A DNA stretch of 64,000 nucleotides from Catellatospora sp. TT07R-123 (GCF_018327705.1 NZ_BNEM01000002.1:3720001-3784000), one strand, 5' to 3'; positions 1-8,133 are shown, counted from the stretch's first letter. Made by a program: numbers and translations. Notes: generated from the letters alone by a model not told the origin.

Positions 1-1
1 G

Positions 2-706
2 TCGCGGCTGGGTGCGGTCGCGCTGCTCGGCGAGACCATCGACGTCACCGGCCGGCCCGCGACGCTGCGGCTCAACCGCGCGCCCGGCCGCAACCTGGCG
101 GTGCTGGGCACCCGGGTCGAGGAGGCGTGCGCGGTGCTGCTGTCGGCCGGGCACGCCCTGGCGGGCCAGCACGCCCCGGGCACGGCCCGGTTCAGCCTGC
201 TGTGCCTGGACGACGACGCCACCACCGCCGCGAAGTCGCTGCACGCCGTGGTCGCCGCCCGGCACCGCTGCGACTGGTACACCGCCGACGCCGTGGTCGA
301 ACTGCTGCGCACGGCCGCCGCCGACACCGACGAGACCCCGCACTACGTGTTCGGCTTCGCGCTGGACGCGGTGCACGACCGGCTGGCCGCCAAGCCGGGG
401 CCGGGGCTGCCCACCGGCCACGAGCTGCTGCGCACGGTGCTGGCGCGGGGGCCGGAGCGGCGTACCCACCTGCTGGGCTGGTGGCGCACGGTGGCCCGGC
501 TGCGCGACGACCTGGGCGGGGTCGGCGCCCGGTTCGACGCCATCGGCGCCTGGGTGGCCCTGGACGTCCACGGCCCCGAACTGTCCCCGCTGTACCCGCA
601 GGCGGGCGGACCCGTCTGGGCGCCGCGCCCCGGGCGGGCGCTGCACTTCGACCGGGCCGTGCACCAGCGGCCGCAACTCGTCATCCCGTACGAGGTGGCC
701 CCGTGA
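2..706 (+). CDS. FtsK/SpoIIIE-like ATPase, C-terminal part (5' truncated by window)
   Basis: The frame is open from base 2, so the gene starts outside the window and only about 234 C-terminal residues are seen. The segment has the look of the last part of actinobacterial FtsK/SpoIIIE-like ATP-binding proteins: a short beta segment (LGETIDVTG, then RPATLRLNR), then a P-loop-like GRNLAVLGTR followed by a helix (VEEACAVLLSAGHAL) and a mostly alpha/beta stretch with no transmembrane helix. In such proteins the last RecA-like domain is often degenerate; here the nucleotide loop lacks the GKS/T of a true Walker A, so this domain is probably catalytically inactive. Its stop overlaps the GTG of the next gene by four bases, so the two are co-translated. 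The family call is by resemblance only and moderately sure. Confidence 0.55.
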   Translation, partial: SRLGAVALLGETIDVTGRPATLRLNRAPGRNLAVLGTRVEEACAVLLSAGHALAGQHAPGTARFSLLCLDDDATTAAKSLHAVVAARHRCDWYTADAVVELLRTAAADTDETPHYVFGFALDAVHDRLAAKPGPGLPTGHELLRTVLARGPERRTHLLGWWRTVARLRDDLGGVGARFDAIGAWVALDVHGPELSPLYPQAGGPVWAPRPGRALHFDRAVHQRPQLVIPYEVAP

Positions 707-1368
707 CCTCGACCCCGGCGGCGCGCTACCGCGCCCTCATCGCCGACCTGGTCGCCGCCTCGCGCCGGCACGAGACGGCGCTGGCCGCGGCCAACCAGTC
801 CCACGCCGACGGTGTCGCCACGGTCGAGCACGACCTGGCGGCGGCCGAGGACTCGGTGGTGGCCGCCGGTGCCCGCGCCGCGCACGCGCAGAAGGTGATG
901 GCCCAGACGGACCTGGCCGCGGGCGCCCTGTGGGACGAGCTGAAGGAGGTGCGCGGCCGCCGCGGCCGCCGCCTCGGCCCGACCCCGACCCCGATCCCGG
1001 CCCCGGGCACCCCGGAGGGCGCGGTGCCCGACCCGATCGCGCTGCTGGAGGCCGCCGCCGCCCGTATCGACCGGGCCCGGCGCGGCGGCGAGGCATTGCC
1101 GCCGCTGGTGCTGCCGCTGCTGTTCGCGGTCGGCGCCGCCTGCTCGGCCGCCGTGGCGCTGCTCGGCCTGAGCCTGCAGACGCTCGGCCCGCTCGGCTTC
1201 GTCACCGGCTGGCTGCTGATCTTCGCCGCGCCGCTGGCCGGCCTGATCCCTGCCCGCGACCTCGCCGACCGCTACTGGGGCGCCCGCCTCGACGCGGGCG
1301 CCACCGCCCTGGTCGCCCTGGCCGGCATGCTGTCGACAGCTCTGCTCACCCTGACCGACCTCAGCTGA
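703..1368 (+). CDS. hypothetical membrane protein with coiled-coil N-terminus
   Basis: The GTG at 703 overlaps the upstream stop (GTGA) and gives 221 residues. Residues 1-95 are Ala/Glu-rich and helical (ARYRALIADLVAASRRHETA and on), suggesting a coiled coil; a Pro-rich linker (PTPTPIPAPGTPEG) follows; the C-terminal 90 residues hold about three hydrophobic segments (around LVLPLLFAVGAACSAAVALL, FVTGWLLIFAAPLAGLI and ATALVALAGMLSTALLTL). No known family is recognised. Coupling to the FtsK/SpoIIIE-like gene suggests the two proteins work together, perhaps as an ATPase and its membrane partner; this is inference. Its stop overlaps the tail of the convergent mutase gene by eight bases, leaving no room for a separate terminator. 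Confidence 0.7.
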   Translation: MTSTPAARYRALIADLVAASRRHETALAAANQSHADGVATVEHDLAAAEDSVVAAGARAAHAQKVMAQTDLAAGALWDELKEVRGRRGRRLGPTPTPIPAPGTPEGAVPDPIALLEAAAARIDRARRGGEALPPLVLPLLFAVGAACSAAVALLGLSLQTLGPLGFVTGWLLIFAAPLAGLIPARDLADRYWGARLDAGATALVALAGMLSTALLTLTDLS

Positions 1369-3349
1369 CCACCCGGGTGGCGCGGACGACGGTGACCAGC
1401 TCGTCCATGATGTCGGTGAGGGCGAAGTCCTTGGAGGTGAAGACGCGGGCCACGCCTGCCTCCAGGAGGGTGGCGGCGTCGGTGTCCGGGATGATCCCGC
1501 CGACGACGACCGGGAGGTCGGGCAGGCCCGCTTCGCGCAGGCCGCGCAGGACCGCCGGGACGGCGTTGAGGTGGGAGCCGGACAGGACCGACAGGCCCAC
1601 CAGGTCGACGTCCTCCTGGACGGCGGCGGCGACGATCTGCGCCGGGGTCAGCCGGATGCCCTGGTAGATCACCTCGAACCCGGCGTCGCGGGCGCGTACG
1701 GCGATCTGCTCCGCGCCGTTGGAGTGCCCGTCCAGGCCGGGCTTGCCGACGAGCAGCCGCAGCCGCTCGCGCCCCAGCTCCCGGGCCGTGGCCCGGACCC
1801 GCTCGCGAACCCGGGCCAGCCCCTCGTCAGCCCCGCCGGTGACCCCGGCCAGGCCGGTGGGCGCCCGGTACTCGCCGAACACCTCGCGCAGCACGCCCGC
1901 CCACTCGCCGGTGGTGACCCCGGCCTGCACGCAGGCCAGCGTGGCGGTCATCAGGTTGGCCCGCCCGGCGGCGTCGGCGCGCAGCCGGTCCAGCGCCGCG
2001 GCGGCGGCCCGGCCGTCGCGCTGCTCGCGCCACTGCCGCACCGACGCGATCACGGCCTGCTCCACGGCCGGATCCACCTGCTCGATGGCCTCGGCGCCGG
2101 CGGCGGTCAGCGGGGACGGCTCGGTCTCGGTGTACCGGTTGACGCCCACGACGACGTCCTGCCCGGACTCGACCCGCTGCCGCCGCCGGACCAGCGAGGA
2201 GACCAGGGCGCTCTTGAGGTAGCCGGACTCCACCGCCGCCACCGGGCCGCCGAGGTCGAGGATCTGCTCCAGCTCGCGGCGCGCTCCGGTGACGATCTCG
2301 TCGACCAGCGCCTCGACGACATGCGACCCGGCGAACAGGTCGGGGTATTCCAGCAGGTCCGACTCGTACGCCAGGATCTGCTGGAGGCGCAGGGACCACT
2401 GCTGGTCCCAGGGGCGGGGCAGGCCCAGCGCCTCGTTCCAGGCGGGCAGCTGCACCGCGCGGGCGCGCGCGTCGCGCGACAGGGTGACCCCGAGCATCTC
2501 CAGCACGATGCGGGCGACGTTGTTCTCCGGCTGCGACTCGGTCAGCCCGAGCGAGTTGACCTGTACGCCGTACCGCAGCCGCCGCTGCTTCGGGTCGGTG
2601 ACGCCGTACCGGTCGCGGGTGATCTCGTCCCAGAGCCGGGTGAACGCGCGCATCTTCGCCATCTCCTCGACGAAGCGCACGCCGGAGTTGACGAAGAACG
2701 AGATCCGCTGCACCACGTCGCCGAGCCGCTCCGGCGCGACCTGGCCGCCCTCGCGCACCCGGTCCAGCAGCCCGACGGCGGTGGCCAGCGCGAAGCCGAC
2801 CTCCTGCACGGGCGTGGCCCCAGCCTCCTGGAGGTGGTACGAGCAGATGTTGACCGGGTTCCAGGCGGGCGCGTTGGCCACCGTCCACGCGACGACGTCG
2901 GTGGTCAGCCGCAGCGACGGGCCGGGCGGGAAGATGTACGTCCCGCGCGACAGGTACTCCTTGATGATGTCGTTCTGGGTGGTGCCCGCCAGGCCCTGCG
3001 GGTCGGCGCCCTGCTCCCGCGCGACGGTGACGTACAGCGCGAGCAGCCACATCGCGGTGGCGTTGATGGTCATGCTGGTGTTCGCGGCGGCGAGGTCGAT
3101 GCCGTCGAACAGGGCGCGGGCGTCGCCGAGGTGCGCCACCGGCACGCCGACCCGGCCGACCTCGCCCGCGGCGAGCTCGTGGTCGGCGTCGTACCCGGTC
3201 TGGGTGGGCAGGTCGAAGGCGACCGACAGCCCGGTCTGGCCCTTGGCCAGGTTGCGCCGGAACAGCGCGTTTGTCGCCGCGGCGCTGGAGTGCCCGGCAT
3301 AGGTCCGCATGACCCAGGGACGGTCCCGGTCGGCGAGGCGAGGTTCCAT
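1361..3349 (-). CDS. meaA: ethylmalonyl-CoA mutase / protein MeaA (B12-dependent acyl-CoA mutase)
   Basis: A 662-residue single-chain acyl-CoA mutase. The N-terminal TIM-barrel substrate domain (about 1-510) carries the mutase hallmarks RPWVMRTYAGHSSA, FDLPTQTGYD, ANTSMTINATAMW and GTTQNDIIKEYLSRGTYI. The C-terminal B12-binding domain has the DxHxxG motif (D540, H542, in GLDGHSNGAEQ) that donates the lower-axial histidine, followed by GLSVLSGSH and VVVGG. The length and fused architecture match MeaA/Ecm of the ethylmalonyl-CoA pathway rather than two-subunit methylmalonyl-CoA mutase; substrate is inferred from resemblance. The partner crotonyl-CoA carboxylase/reductase is not in the window, but a PduO-type adenosyltransferase that supplies coenzyme B12 is at 10025. 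The start is leaderless (TAGCAT six bases upstream of ATG). Confidence 0.88.
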   Translation of the reverse strand: MEPRLADRDRPWVMRTYAGHSSAAATNALFRRNLAKGQTGLSVAFDLPTQTGYDADHELAAGEVGRVGVPVAHLGDARALFDGIDLAAANTSMTINATAMWLLALYVTVAREQGADPQGLAGTTQNDIIKEYLSRGTYIFPPGPSLRLTTDVVAWTVANAPAWNPVNICSYHLQEAGATPVQEVGFALATAVGLLDRVREGGQVAPERLGDVVQRISFFVNSGVRFVEEMAKMRAFTRLWDEITRDRYGVTDPKQRRLRYGVQVNSLGLTESQPENNVARIVLEMLGVTLSRDARARAVQLPAWNEALGLPRPWDQQWSLRLQQILAYESDLLEYPDLFAGSHVVEALVDEIVTGARRELEQILDLGGPVAAVESGYLKSALVSSLVRRRQRVESGQDVVVGVNRYTETEPSPLTAAGAEAIEQVDPAVEQAVIASVRQWREQRDGRAAAAALDRLRADAAGRANLMTATLACVQAGVTTGEWAGVLREVFGEYRAPTGLAGVTGGADEGLARVRERVRATARELGRERLRLLVGKPGLDGHSNGAEQIAVRARDAGFEVIYQGIRLTPAQIVAAAVQEDVDLVGLSVLSGSHLNAVPAVLRGLREAGLPDLPVVVGGIIPDTDAATLLEAGVARVFTSKDFALTDIMDELVTVVRATRVVS

Positions 3350-3373
3350 ACGCCGATGCTAAGTGAACGTTCA
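3350..3373 (-). promoter_or_regulatory. leaderless promoter of meaA with a TetR-type operator
   Basis: On the minus strand a -10 hexamer TAGCAT (3361-3356) lies six bases before the meaA ATG, so transcription should begin at or next to the start codon. Immediately upstream, in the -10/-35 spacer, is the perfect 10-bp palindrome TGAACGTTCA (3364-3373), nearly symmetric over 14 bp. This kind of AACGTT-centred dyad is typical of TetR-family operators at acyl-CoA metabolism genes in actinobacteria. Bound repressor there would block RNA polymerase. The regulator is not in the window. Confidence 0.65.
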
Positions 3374-3482
3374 GTAACTTGAGCCGGTGAACAATCTCAC
3401 TGGTGATCGCGTCGTGCAGATCTCCCCGTCCTCGCAGGTCTCCCTGTCCCGCAGCGGGATCGGCGCCGCCCCGGGCGGGGCG

Positions 3483-3494
3483 TATCGTGCCCGT
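3483..3494 (+). promoter_or_regulatory. leaderless -10 (TATCGT) of ABC ATPase gene
   Basis: TATCGT at 3483-3488 followed by a six-base gap to the GTG at 3495. There is no Shine-Dalgarno sequence in the gap, so a leaderless transcript is predicted. This hexamer also fixes the start codon over the upstream in-frame ATG at 3387. Confidence 0.6.
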
Positions 3495-4355
3495 GTGACT
3501 GACGAAGAGCTGGCGATCAGCGTTTCCGGTCTGCGCAAGTCCTATCGGGACAACCAGGCCGTCGCGGGCGTGGATCTCGCGGTACGGCGCGGCGAGGTGT
3601 TCGCGCTGCTGGGGCCGAACGGCGCGGGCAAGACCACCACTGTGGAGATCCTGGAGGGCTTCCGCCAGCGCGACGGCGGCGACGTCACCGTGCTCGGCGT
3701 CGACCCGGCCAGGGCGGGCACCGACTGGCGCAGGCGTGTCGGCATGGTGCTGCAGGGCACCGGCGAGTTCGACGAGCTGAAGGTCGGCGAGGTCGTGCGC
3801 CACTTCGCCCGCTTCTACCCGAACGCCGCCGACCCGGCCGAGGTGATCGAGCGGGTCGGGCTGAGCGACAAGGCCGACTCCCGCACCCACACGCTGTCCG
3901 GCGGCCAGAAGCGCCGCCTGGACGTGGCCCTGGGCATCGTGAACCAGCCGGAGCTGCTGTTCCTCGACGAGCCGACCACCGGCTTCGACCCGGCGGCCCG
4001 CCGCGAGTTCTGGGACCTGATCCGCCAGCTGTCCCACCACGGCACCACGATCCTGCTCACCACGCACTACCTGGACGAGGCCGAGGCGCTGGCCGACCGG
4101 GTCGGCGTGATCAACCGGGGCGTGATGCTGGCCGTCTCCACCCCGGCCGAGCTCGGTGGGCGGCACCAGGCCACGGCCCGCGTCGCCTGGCGCGAGGACG
4201 GCCAGGCGCGCTCCGAGCAGACCGACCAGCCCACCGAGGCGGTACGGCGGCTGTCGGAGCGCTTCGGCGGCGAGGTGCCGGAACTGACCGTCACCCGGCC
4301 GACGCTGGAGGACATCTACCTGGAGATGCTGGGCGAGAAGGAGCAGGCGGCATGA
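3495..4355 (+). CDS. ABC transporter ATP-binding protein (DrrA/NatA-type exporter)
   Basis: A complete nucleotide-binding subunit of 286 residues: Walker A GPNGAGKTTT, Q-loop region VLQGTGEFDEL, signature LSGGQKRRLDVALG, Walker B LLFLDEPTTGFD and switch histidine in TTHYLDEAEALAD. The C-terminal tail with RPTLEDIYLEMLG is typical of the DrrA-like multidrug/antibiotic exporter subfamily. GTG 3495 was chosen because the extra upstream 36 residues have no family similarity and a -10 hexamer lies six bases before the GTG. The stop overlaps the ATG of the permease gene, so the pair forms one ATPase plus one ABC-2 permease exporter. The substrate cannot be told from sequence. Confidence 0.9.
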   Translation: MTDEELAISVSGLRKSYRDNQAVAGVDLAVRRGEVFALLGPNGAGKTTTVEILEGFRQRDGGDVTVLGVDPARAGTDWRRRVGMVLQGTGEFDELKVGEVVRHFARFYPNAADPAEVIERVGLSDKADSRTHTLSGGQKRRLDVALGIVNQPELLFLDEPTTGFDPAARREFWDLIRQLSHHGTTILLTTHYLDEAEALADRVGVINRGVMLAVSTPAELGGRHQATARVAWREDGQARSEQTDQPTEAVRRLSERFGGEVPELTVTRPTLEDIYLEMLGEKEQAA

Positions 4356-5167
4356 GCGAGAACGGACTGAGCCTGGCCCTGGCACAGGGCGGCATCGAGT
4401 TCAAGCAGTTCGTCCGGACCCGCGAGTCGCTGGTCTTCACGCTGCTGTTCCCGGTCATGCTGATGCTGATCTTCGGATCGATCTTCAAGAACACCGTGAT
4501 CACCCCGGAGGGGGTGAGCCCGGCGGTGACGCTGTCGCAGTACTTCGTCACCGGCATGATCGCCTCCGGCATCATGGCCACCGGCTTCCAGAACCTGGCC
4601 ATCACCATCCCGATCGAGCGCGACCGCGGCGTGCTCAAGCGCTACCGGTCCACGCCGATGCCGAAGTGGGTCTACTTCGGCGGCAAGATCCTGTGCGTCG
4701 CCGCGCTGGCGCTGCTGTCGATCGTGCTGCTGCTGACCGTCGCGGTCGCCTTCTACGACATCTCGCTGCCCGCGACCGGGCAGCAATGGTTCACCTTCGC
4801 CTGGGTCAGCGTGCTCGGCCTGACCGCGTGCACCCTGTGTGGCATCGCCTTCTCCGGCGTGGCCAAGTCCGGCCGCTCCGGCCCGGCCGTGGTCACCCCG
4901 ATCGCGCTGATCCTCCAGTTCACCTCGGGCGTGTTCATCCAGTACTCGTCGCTGCCGCACTGGATGCAGCAGTTCGCGGCGCTGTTCCCGCTCAAGTGGA
5001 TGTGCCAGGGCCTGCGCTCGGTGTTCCTGCCCGCCGACTTCGCCGCCCAGGAGGTCGCCGGCTCGTACGAGCTGGGCAAGGTCGCCCTGGTCCTCGGCGC
5101 CTGGTGCGTCGGCGGCCTGGTGCTGTGCCTGTTCGGGTTCCGCTGGACCACCAGCCGGGACGGCTGA
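4352..5167 (+). CDS. ABC-2 type transporter permease
   Basis: 271 residues with six likely transmembrane helices, starting after a short cytosolic stretch (QFVRTRESLVFTLLFPVMLM is helix 1). The motif GIMATGFQNLAITIPIERDR followed by GVLKRYRSTPMPKW is the characteristic cytosolic coupling segment of ABC-2 (DrrB-like) permeases. It overlaps the ATPase gene by ATGA and its own stop overlaps the ATG of the hydrolase gene (TGATG), so the three genes are one translation-coupled unit. It exports an unknown substrate with the ATPase encoded at 3495. Confidence 0.9.
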   Translation: MSENGLSLALAQGGIEFKQFVRTRESLVFTLLFPVMLMLIFGSIFKNTVITPEGVSPAVTLSQYFVTGMIASGIMATGFQNLAITIPIERDRGVLKRYRSTPMPKWVYFGGKILCVAALALLSIVLLLTVAVAFYDISLPATGQQWFTFAWVSVLGLTACTLCGIAFSGVAKSGRSGPAVVTPIALILQFTSGVFIQYSSLPHWMQQFAALFPLKWMCQGLRSVFLPADFAAQEVAGSYELGKVALVLGAWCVGGLVLCLFGFRWTTSRDG

Positions 5168-5955
5168 TGGACCGCCGCCGGGCCCTGCTGCTGGGCGGCG
5201 CCGCCGCCGGTGCGGCCGTGGCCGGGCTGGGGGTGTGGCGCGCCTTCGCCGACACCCCCGACGACGACGGCTTCGAGCTCATCCCGGCCGTGCCGCTGGG
5301 TGACGAGCGGGTGGAGCAGCGCGACTCGGCGACCCGGGGCCGGCAGGTCGACTTCTACACCGCCGTGCCCGAGGGCCACGGCGACGGCCGGGGCCTGCCG
5401 GTCTGCCTGGTGCTGCACGGGGCGTCGGCCACCGCCGCCGACTTCCCGCGCTTCGGCTTCGGCCGGTTCCTCACCGACGCGGTGCGCCGGGGCGTCCCGC
5501 CGTTCGTGCTGGCCGGGGCGACCGGCGGGCGGCTGCGCTGGGAGCCCTCAGGCGCCGACGACCCGGGCCGGATGGCCGCCGAGGAACTGCCGGCCTGGTG
5601 CGGGCAGCGCGGCTTCGACGTCGGCCGGATCGCACTGTGGGGCTGGTCCATGGGCGGGTACGGCGTGCTGCGGCTGGCCGAGCGGTTCCCGGGGGCGCAC
5701 CGGGCGGTGGCGGCGTTCTCGCCCGCCGTGGCCCGCGGGGACGCCGTGTTCGCCGGTGCGGCGGGGCTGGCGGGGACGCCGGTGTCGCTGTGGTGCGGGC
5801 GGCAGGACGGGTTCTACGACGCGGTACGCGAGCTGGAGGGGCGGATTCCGGGCGCGAAGGCGGCGTATGCCGAGGGCGGGCACACCCGCCGGTACTGGAA
5901 CACCATCACCCCGGCGGCTTTCGACTTCCTCGGCCGCACCCTCTCCCCCGCCTGA
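5167..5955 (+). CDS. alpha/beta hydrolase, esterase-like, exported or membrane-anchored
   Basis: 262 residues starting at the ATG that overlaps the permease stop. The N-terminus MDRRRALLLGGAAAGAAVAG has arginines and a hydrophobic core resembling a Tat-type signal or anchor, so the enzyme probably acts outside the membrane. The fold is of the esterase D / putative esterase kind: oxyanion region VLHGASATAADF, nucleophile elbow GWSMGG (Ser), acid in CGRQDGFYD and histidine in EGGHTRRYWN. Position in the exporter operon suggests that it processes the exported compound or a toxic ester; this is inference. The next feature downstream is the palindrome that holds the IS30 element. Confidence 0.8.
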   Translation: MDRRRALLLGGAAAGAAVAGLGVWRAFADTPDDDGFELIPAVPLGDERVEQRDSATRGRQVDFYTAVPEGHGDGRGLPVCLVLHGASATAADFPRFGFGRFLTDAVRRGVPPFVLAGATGGRLRWEPSGADDPGRMAAEELPAWCGQRGFDVGRIALWGWSMGGYGVLRLAERFPGAHRAVAAFSPAVARGDAVFAGAAGLAGTPVSLWCGRQDGFYDAVRELEGRIPGAKAAYAEGGHTRRYWNTITPAAFDFLGRTLSPA

Positions 5956-5965
5956 CGCACCCCGT

Positions 5966-5997
5966 CACCACCCGTTTTTGATAGACGTTGGCCTATT
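5966..5997. repeat. left arm of long palindrome family A (interrupted by IS30 element)
   Basis: This 32-base arm, containing GTTTTTGATAGACGTTGG, pairs with 7166-7199 apart from two single-base indels. The same palindrome, uninterrupted, is at 28063-28159. It lies just after the hydrolase stop, where it would act as a terminator in a convergent gap. Confidence 0.8.
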
Positions 5998-7165
5998 ACA
6001 ACGAATTCGATCTCCTTGATCACAACCAGTTGTTGCAATTCGGGTTGTACCGCCCGACGCGACAAGTGGTGGGGGTTGGGCGGTGCCGGGTAAGCGGCTG
6101 ACGGCAGAGCAGCGGGCGACGATCCAGCGGTGTTGGGCGGCGGGGTTCACCCAGGTCCAGATAGCGATCGCGGTCGGGGTGCACGCCTCGACGGTGTGCC
6201 GGGAGGTGGCCCGTAACGGCGATGACCGTTACGGGCCGCCTCACCTGCGGCGCAGGGGTCCGGGCGGGCGGCTGGTGCGGGCGTACCGGCTCCGCTATGA
6301 CGCGGTGCTGGCGCAGTTGCGGGCCGGGCGGCGGGCGCGGCGGCCCAAGCCGGCGAAGCTGGCCGTCCCGGGGCCGTTGCGCGACACGGTCGTGGCGGGG
6401 CTGGCCAAGCGGTGGTCACCGGAGCAGATCGCGGGACGATTGCGTTTCGCCCATCCCGACGCCCCGGAGTGGCACGTGTCCGCAGAGACGATCTACCTGG
6501 CGATCTATGTGCAGGCCCGCGGCGGCCTGAAGGACCTGTTCGAACGGCCGGTCCTGCGCACCGGCCGCGCCCACCGCCGCCCGGCGCAGCCCGACGGCCG
6601 CCGCGCCCGGTTCGCCGACCTGCCGCACATCAGCACCCGCCCGGCCGACGCCGCCGACCGCAAGACCGCCGGCCACCACGAAGGCGACCTCATCATCGGC
6701 GCCCACGGCAGGTCCGGCATCGCCACCGTCGTGGAACGGACCACCCGCTACCTCACCCTGACCGCCCTGCCCGACCACCACGACCCCGCCGCCGTCGCCG
6801 AAGCCGTCGCCGACCGACTGACCCACCTGCCCCGCCAACTACTACGCAGCCTCACCTGGGACCGCGGCTTCGAGATGGCCCACTCCCACAAGCTGTTCAC
6901 CGCCCGCACCGACTGCCAGGTCTACTTCGCCAACCCCCACAGCCCCTGGGAACGCGGCACCAACGAGAACACCAACGGCCTACTACGCGAATACCTGCCC
7001 AAAGGCACCGACCTCAGCGTCCACACCCAGGAACACCTCGACGGGGTCGCCGCTGAGATCAACGGACGACCCCGCAAGATCCTCGGCTTCAGAACACCAG
7101 CCGAAGTACTCCAGGAACAGCTAATTGCAACTACCGGGTGAAACCGCCCTCGAATCAGTCGATGC
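5998..7165 (+). mobile_element. IS30-family insertion sequence inside a palindrome loop
   Basis: The element encodes one complete DDE transposase (6083-7141). Candidate terminal repeats share TTGCAATT: 6033-6040 on the left and its complement 7122-7129 on the right, with weaker similarity around them, so exact ends are not fixed. Bases just outside (CGAATTCGATCT on the left, TCAGTCGATG on the right) match the loop of the uninterrupted palindrome at 28095-28127, read on the opposite strand. A possible 3-bp target duplication TCA is seen at 6020-6022 and 7155-7157. IS30-type elements are known to favour palindromic targets. Confidence 0.75.
6083..7141 (+). CDS. IS30-family transposase
   Basis: 352 residues, apparently intact. 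The N-terminal helix-turn-helix (LTAEQRATIQRCWAAGFTQ, then IAIAVGVHASTVCREVARN) is the IS30 DNA-binding domain. WSPEQIAGRLR and WHVSAETIYLAIY follow. The DDE catalytic core has D in HHEGDLIIGA, D in LTWDRGFEMA and E in WERGTNENTNGLLREYLPKG, the order and wording typical of IS30. The start is GTG 6083 after a G-rich stretch. No frameshift is seen, so the element could be active. It has no accessory cargo. Confidence 0.95.
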   Translation: MPGKRLTAEQRATIQRCWAAGFTQVQIAIAVGVHASTVCREVARNGDDRYGPPHLRRRGPGGRLVRAYRLRYDAVLAQLRAGRRARRPKPAKLAVPGPLRDTVVAGLAKRWSPEQIAGRLRFAHPDAPEWHVSAETIYLAIYVQARGGLKDLFERPVLRTGRAHRRPAQPDGRRARFADLPHISTRPADAADRKTAGHHEGDLIIGAHGRSGIATVVERTTRYLTLTALPDHHDPAAVAEAVADRLTHLPRQLLRSLTWDRGFEMAHSHKLFTARTDCQVYFANPHSPWERGTNENTNGLLREYLPKGTDLSVHTQEHLDGVAAEINGRPRKILGFRTPAEVLQEQLIATTG

Positions 7166-7199
7166 AATAGGCCAACGTCTATGGAAAAACGGGGTGGTG
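7166..7199. repeat. right arm of long palindrome family A
   Basis: The arm, with the core ATAGGCCAACGTCTAT (7167-7182) followed by GGAAAAACGGGGTGGTG, is complementary to 5966-5997. The two arms match each other in their outer bases (CACCACC/GGTGGTG) better than they match the second copy of the repeat (ACCAACC/GGTTGGT), which implies that the hairpin itself is maintained. The element now lies next to the convergent end of the dehydrogenase gene. Confidence 0.8.
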
Positions 7200-7258
7200 A
7201 GTCGGCGCGGCCAGCGCGGATCCGCCGCCGCTCGCGGGCGGGTCCGGCTCGCGGGCGG

Positions 7259-8107
7259 TCAGTACTGGTAGAAGCCCCGACCCGACTTGCGGCCCAGCTC
7301 ACCGGCCGTGACCATGCGCTGCATGAGCTCCGGCGGGAAGAACTTCGGGTCCGCCGTGTCCCTGTAGATGTTGCTGGCCGCGTGCGCCAGGATGTCGATC
7401 CCGGTCAGGTCCGCCGTCGCCAGCGGCCCCATCGCGTGGCCGAAGCCCAGCTTGCAGGCGACGTCCAGGTCCTCCGGCGTCACCACGCCGGACTCGACCA
7501 GCTTGACCGCCTCCACCACCAGCGCGGTGATCAGGCGGGTGGTCACGAACCCGGCCACGTCCCGGTTCACCACGATGCAGGTCTTGCCGATCCCCTCGGC
7601 GAAGGCCCGCGCCGCCGCCAGCGCCTCGTCGCTGGTACGCAGCCCGCGCACCAGCTCGCACAGCCGCATCATCGGCACCGGGCTGAAGAAGTGGGTGCCC
7701 ACGACCTGCTCGGGCCGCTGGGTCACGGCCGCGATCTGGGTGATCGGGATGGCCGAGGTGTTGGTGCCGAGCACCGCGTCCGGCTTGCAGATGCGGTCCA
7801 GGGCCCGGAACACCTCCTGCTTGATCTCCAGCTTCTCGAAGACCGCCTCGATCACGATGTCCGCCTCGGCGGCCGCCTCCAGGTCGGTGGTGGTGGTGAT
7901 CCGGCCGAGGGCGTCCTGCGCGTCCTGCTCGGTGATGGTGCCCTTGGCCGCGAACCGGGCCAGCGACTTGCTGATGCCGCCCAGGCCCCGCGCGGTGGCC
8001 GCCTCGTCGAGGTCGCGCAGGGTGACCTGCCATCCCGCCTGCGCCGCCACCTGGGCGATACCGGAGCCCATGAGCCCGGCACCGATCACCGCGAGCTTCC
8101 CTGCCAT
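7259..8107 (-). CDS. 3-hydroxybutyryl-CoA dehydrogenase
   Basis: 282 residues. The N-terminal Rossmann domain has AVIGAGLMGSGIAQVAAQAG for NAD(P) binding; the catalytic region shows VIEAVFEKLEIKQ, LGTNTSAIPI and the active-site histidine in GTHFFSPVPMM; the C-terminal helical domain ends ELGRKSGRGFYQY, the classic ending of this family (FadB2/Hbd). It interconverts acetoacetyl-CoA and 3-hydroxybutyryl-CoA, feeding butyrate or fatty-acid metabolism and, with meaA, the ethylmalonyl-CoA route. ATG 8107 is preferred to TTG 8113 because GGAGG (8119-8115) is seven bases before the ATG and only one before the TTG. The gene stands alone. Confidence 0.92.
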   Translation of the reverse strand: MAGKLAVIGAGLMGSGIAQVAAQAGWQVTLRDLDEAATARGLGGISKSLARFAAKGTITEQDAQDALGRITTTTDLEAAAEADIVIEAVFEKLEIKQEVFRALDRICKPDAVLGTNTSAIPITQIAAVTQRPEQVVGTHFFSPVPMMRLCELVRGLRTSDEALAAARAFAEGIGKTCIVVNRDVAGFVTTRLITALVVEAVKLVESGVVTPEDLDVACKLGFGHAMGPLATADLTGIDILAHAASNIYRDTADPKFFPPELMQRMVTAGELGRKSGRGFYQY

Positions 8108-8133
8108 GTCCAAGCCTCCCGAGTACGTTCGTC

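Noticed and set aside
1361-3349. Methylmalonyl-CoA mutase large subunit
   Set aside because: A single 662-residue chain with fused B12 domain and MeaA-like wording fits ethylmalonyl-CoA mutase better; no small subunit gene is adjacent.
1571-3382. 603-residue plus-strand frame antisense to meaA
   Set aside because: Composition artefact of high GC: no family motif, no ribosome site, and it lies entirely opposite a well-supported enzyme.
3387-3494. N-terminal extension of the ABC ATPase to ATG 3387
   Set aside because: 36 extra residues without family similarity; the -10 hexamer at 3483-3488 lies inside it.
1827-4385. 852-residue minus-strand frame across meaA and the ABC ATPase gene
   Set aside because: Runs out of frame through two real genes; Arg/Pro/Ala-rich translation.
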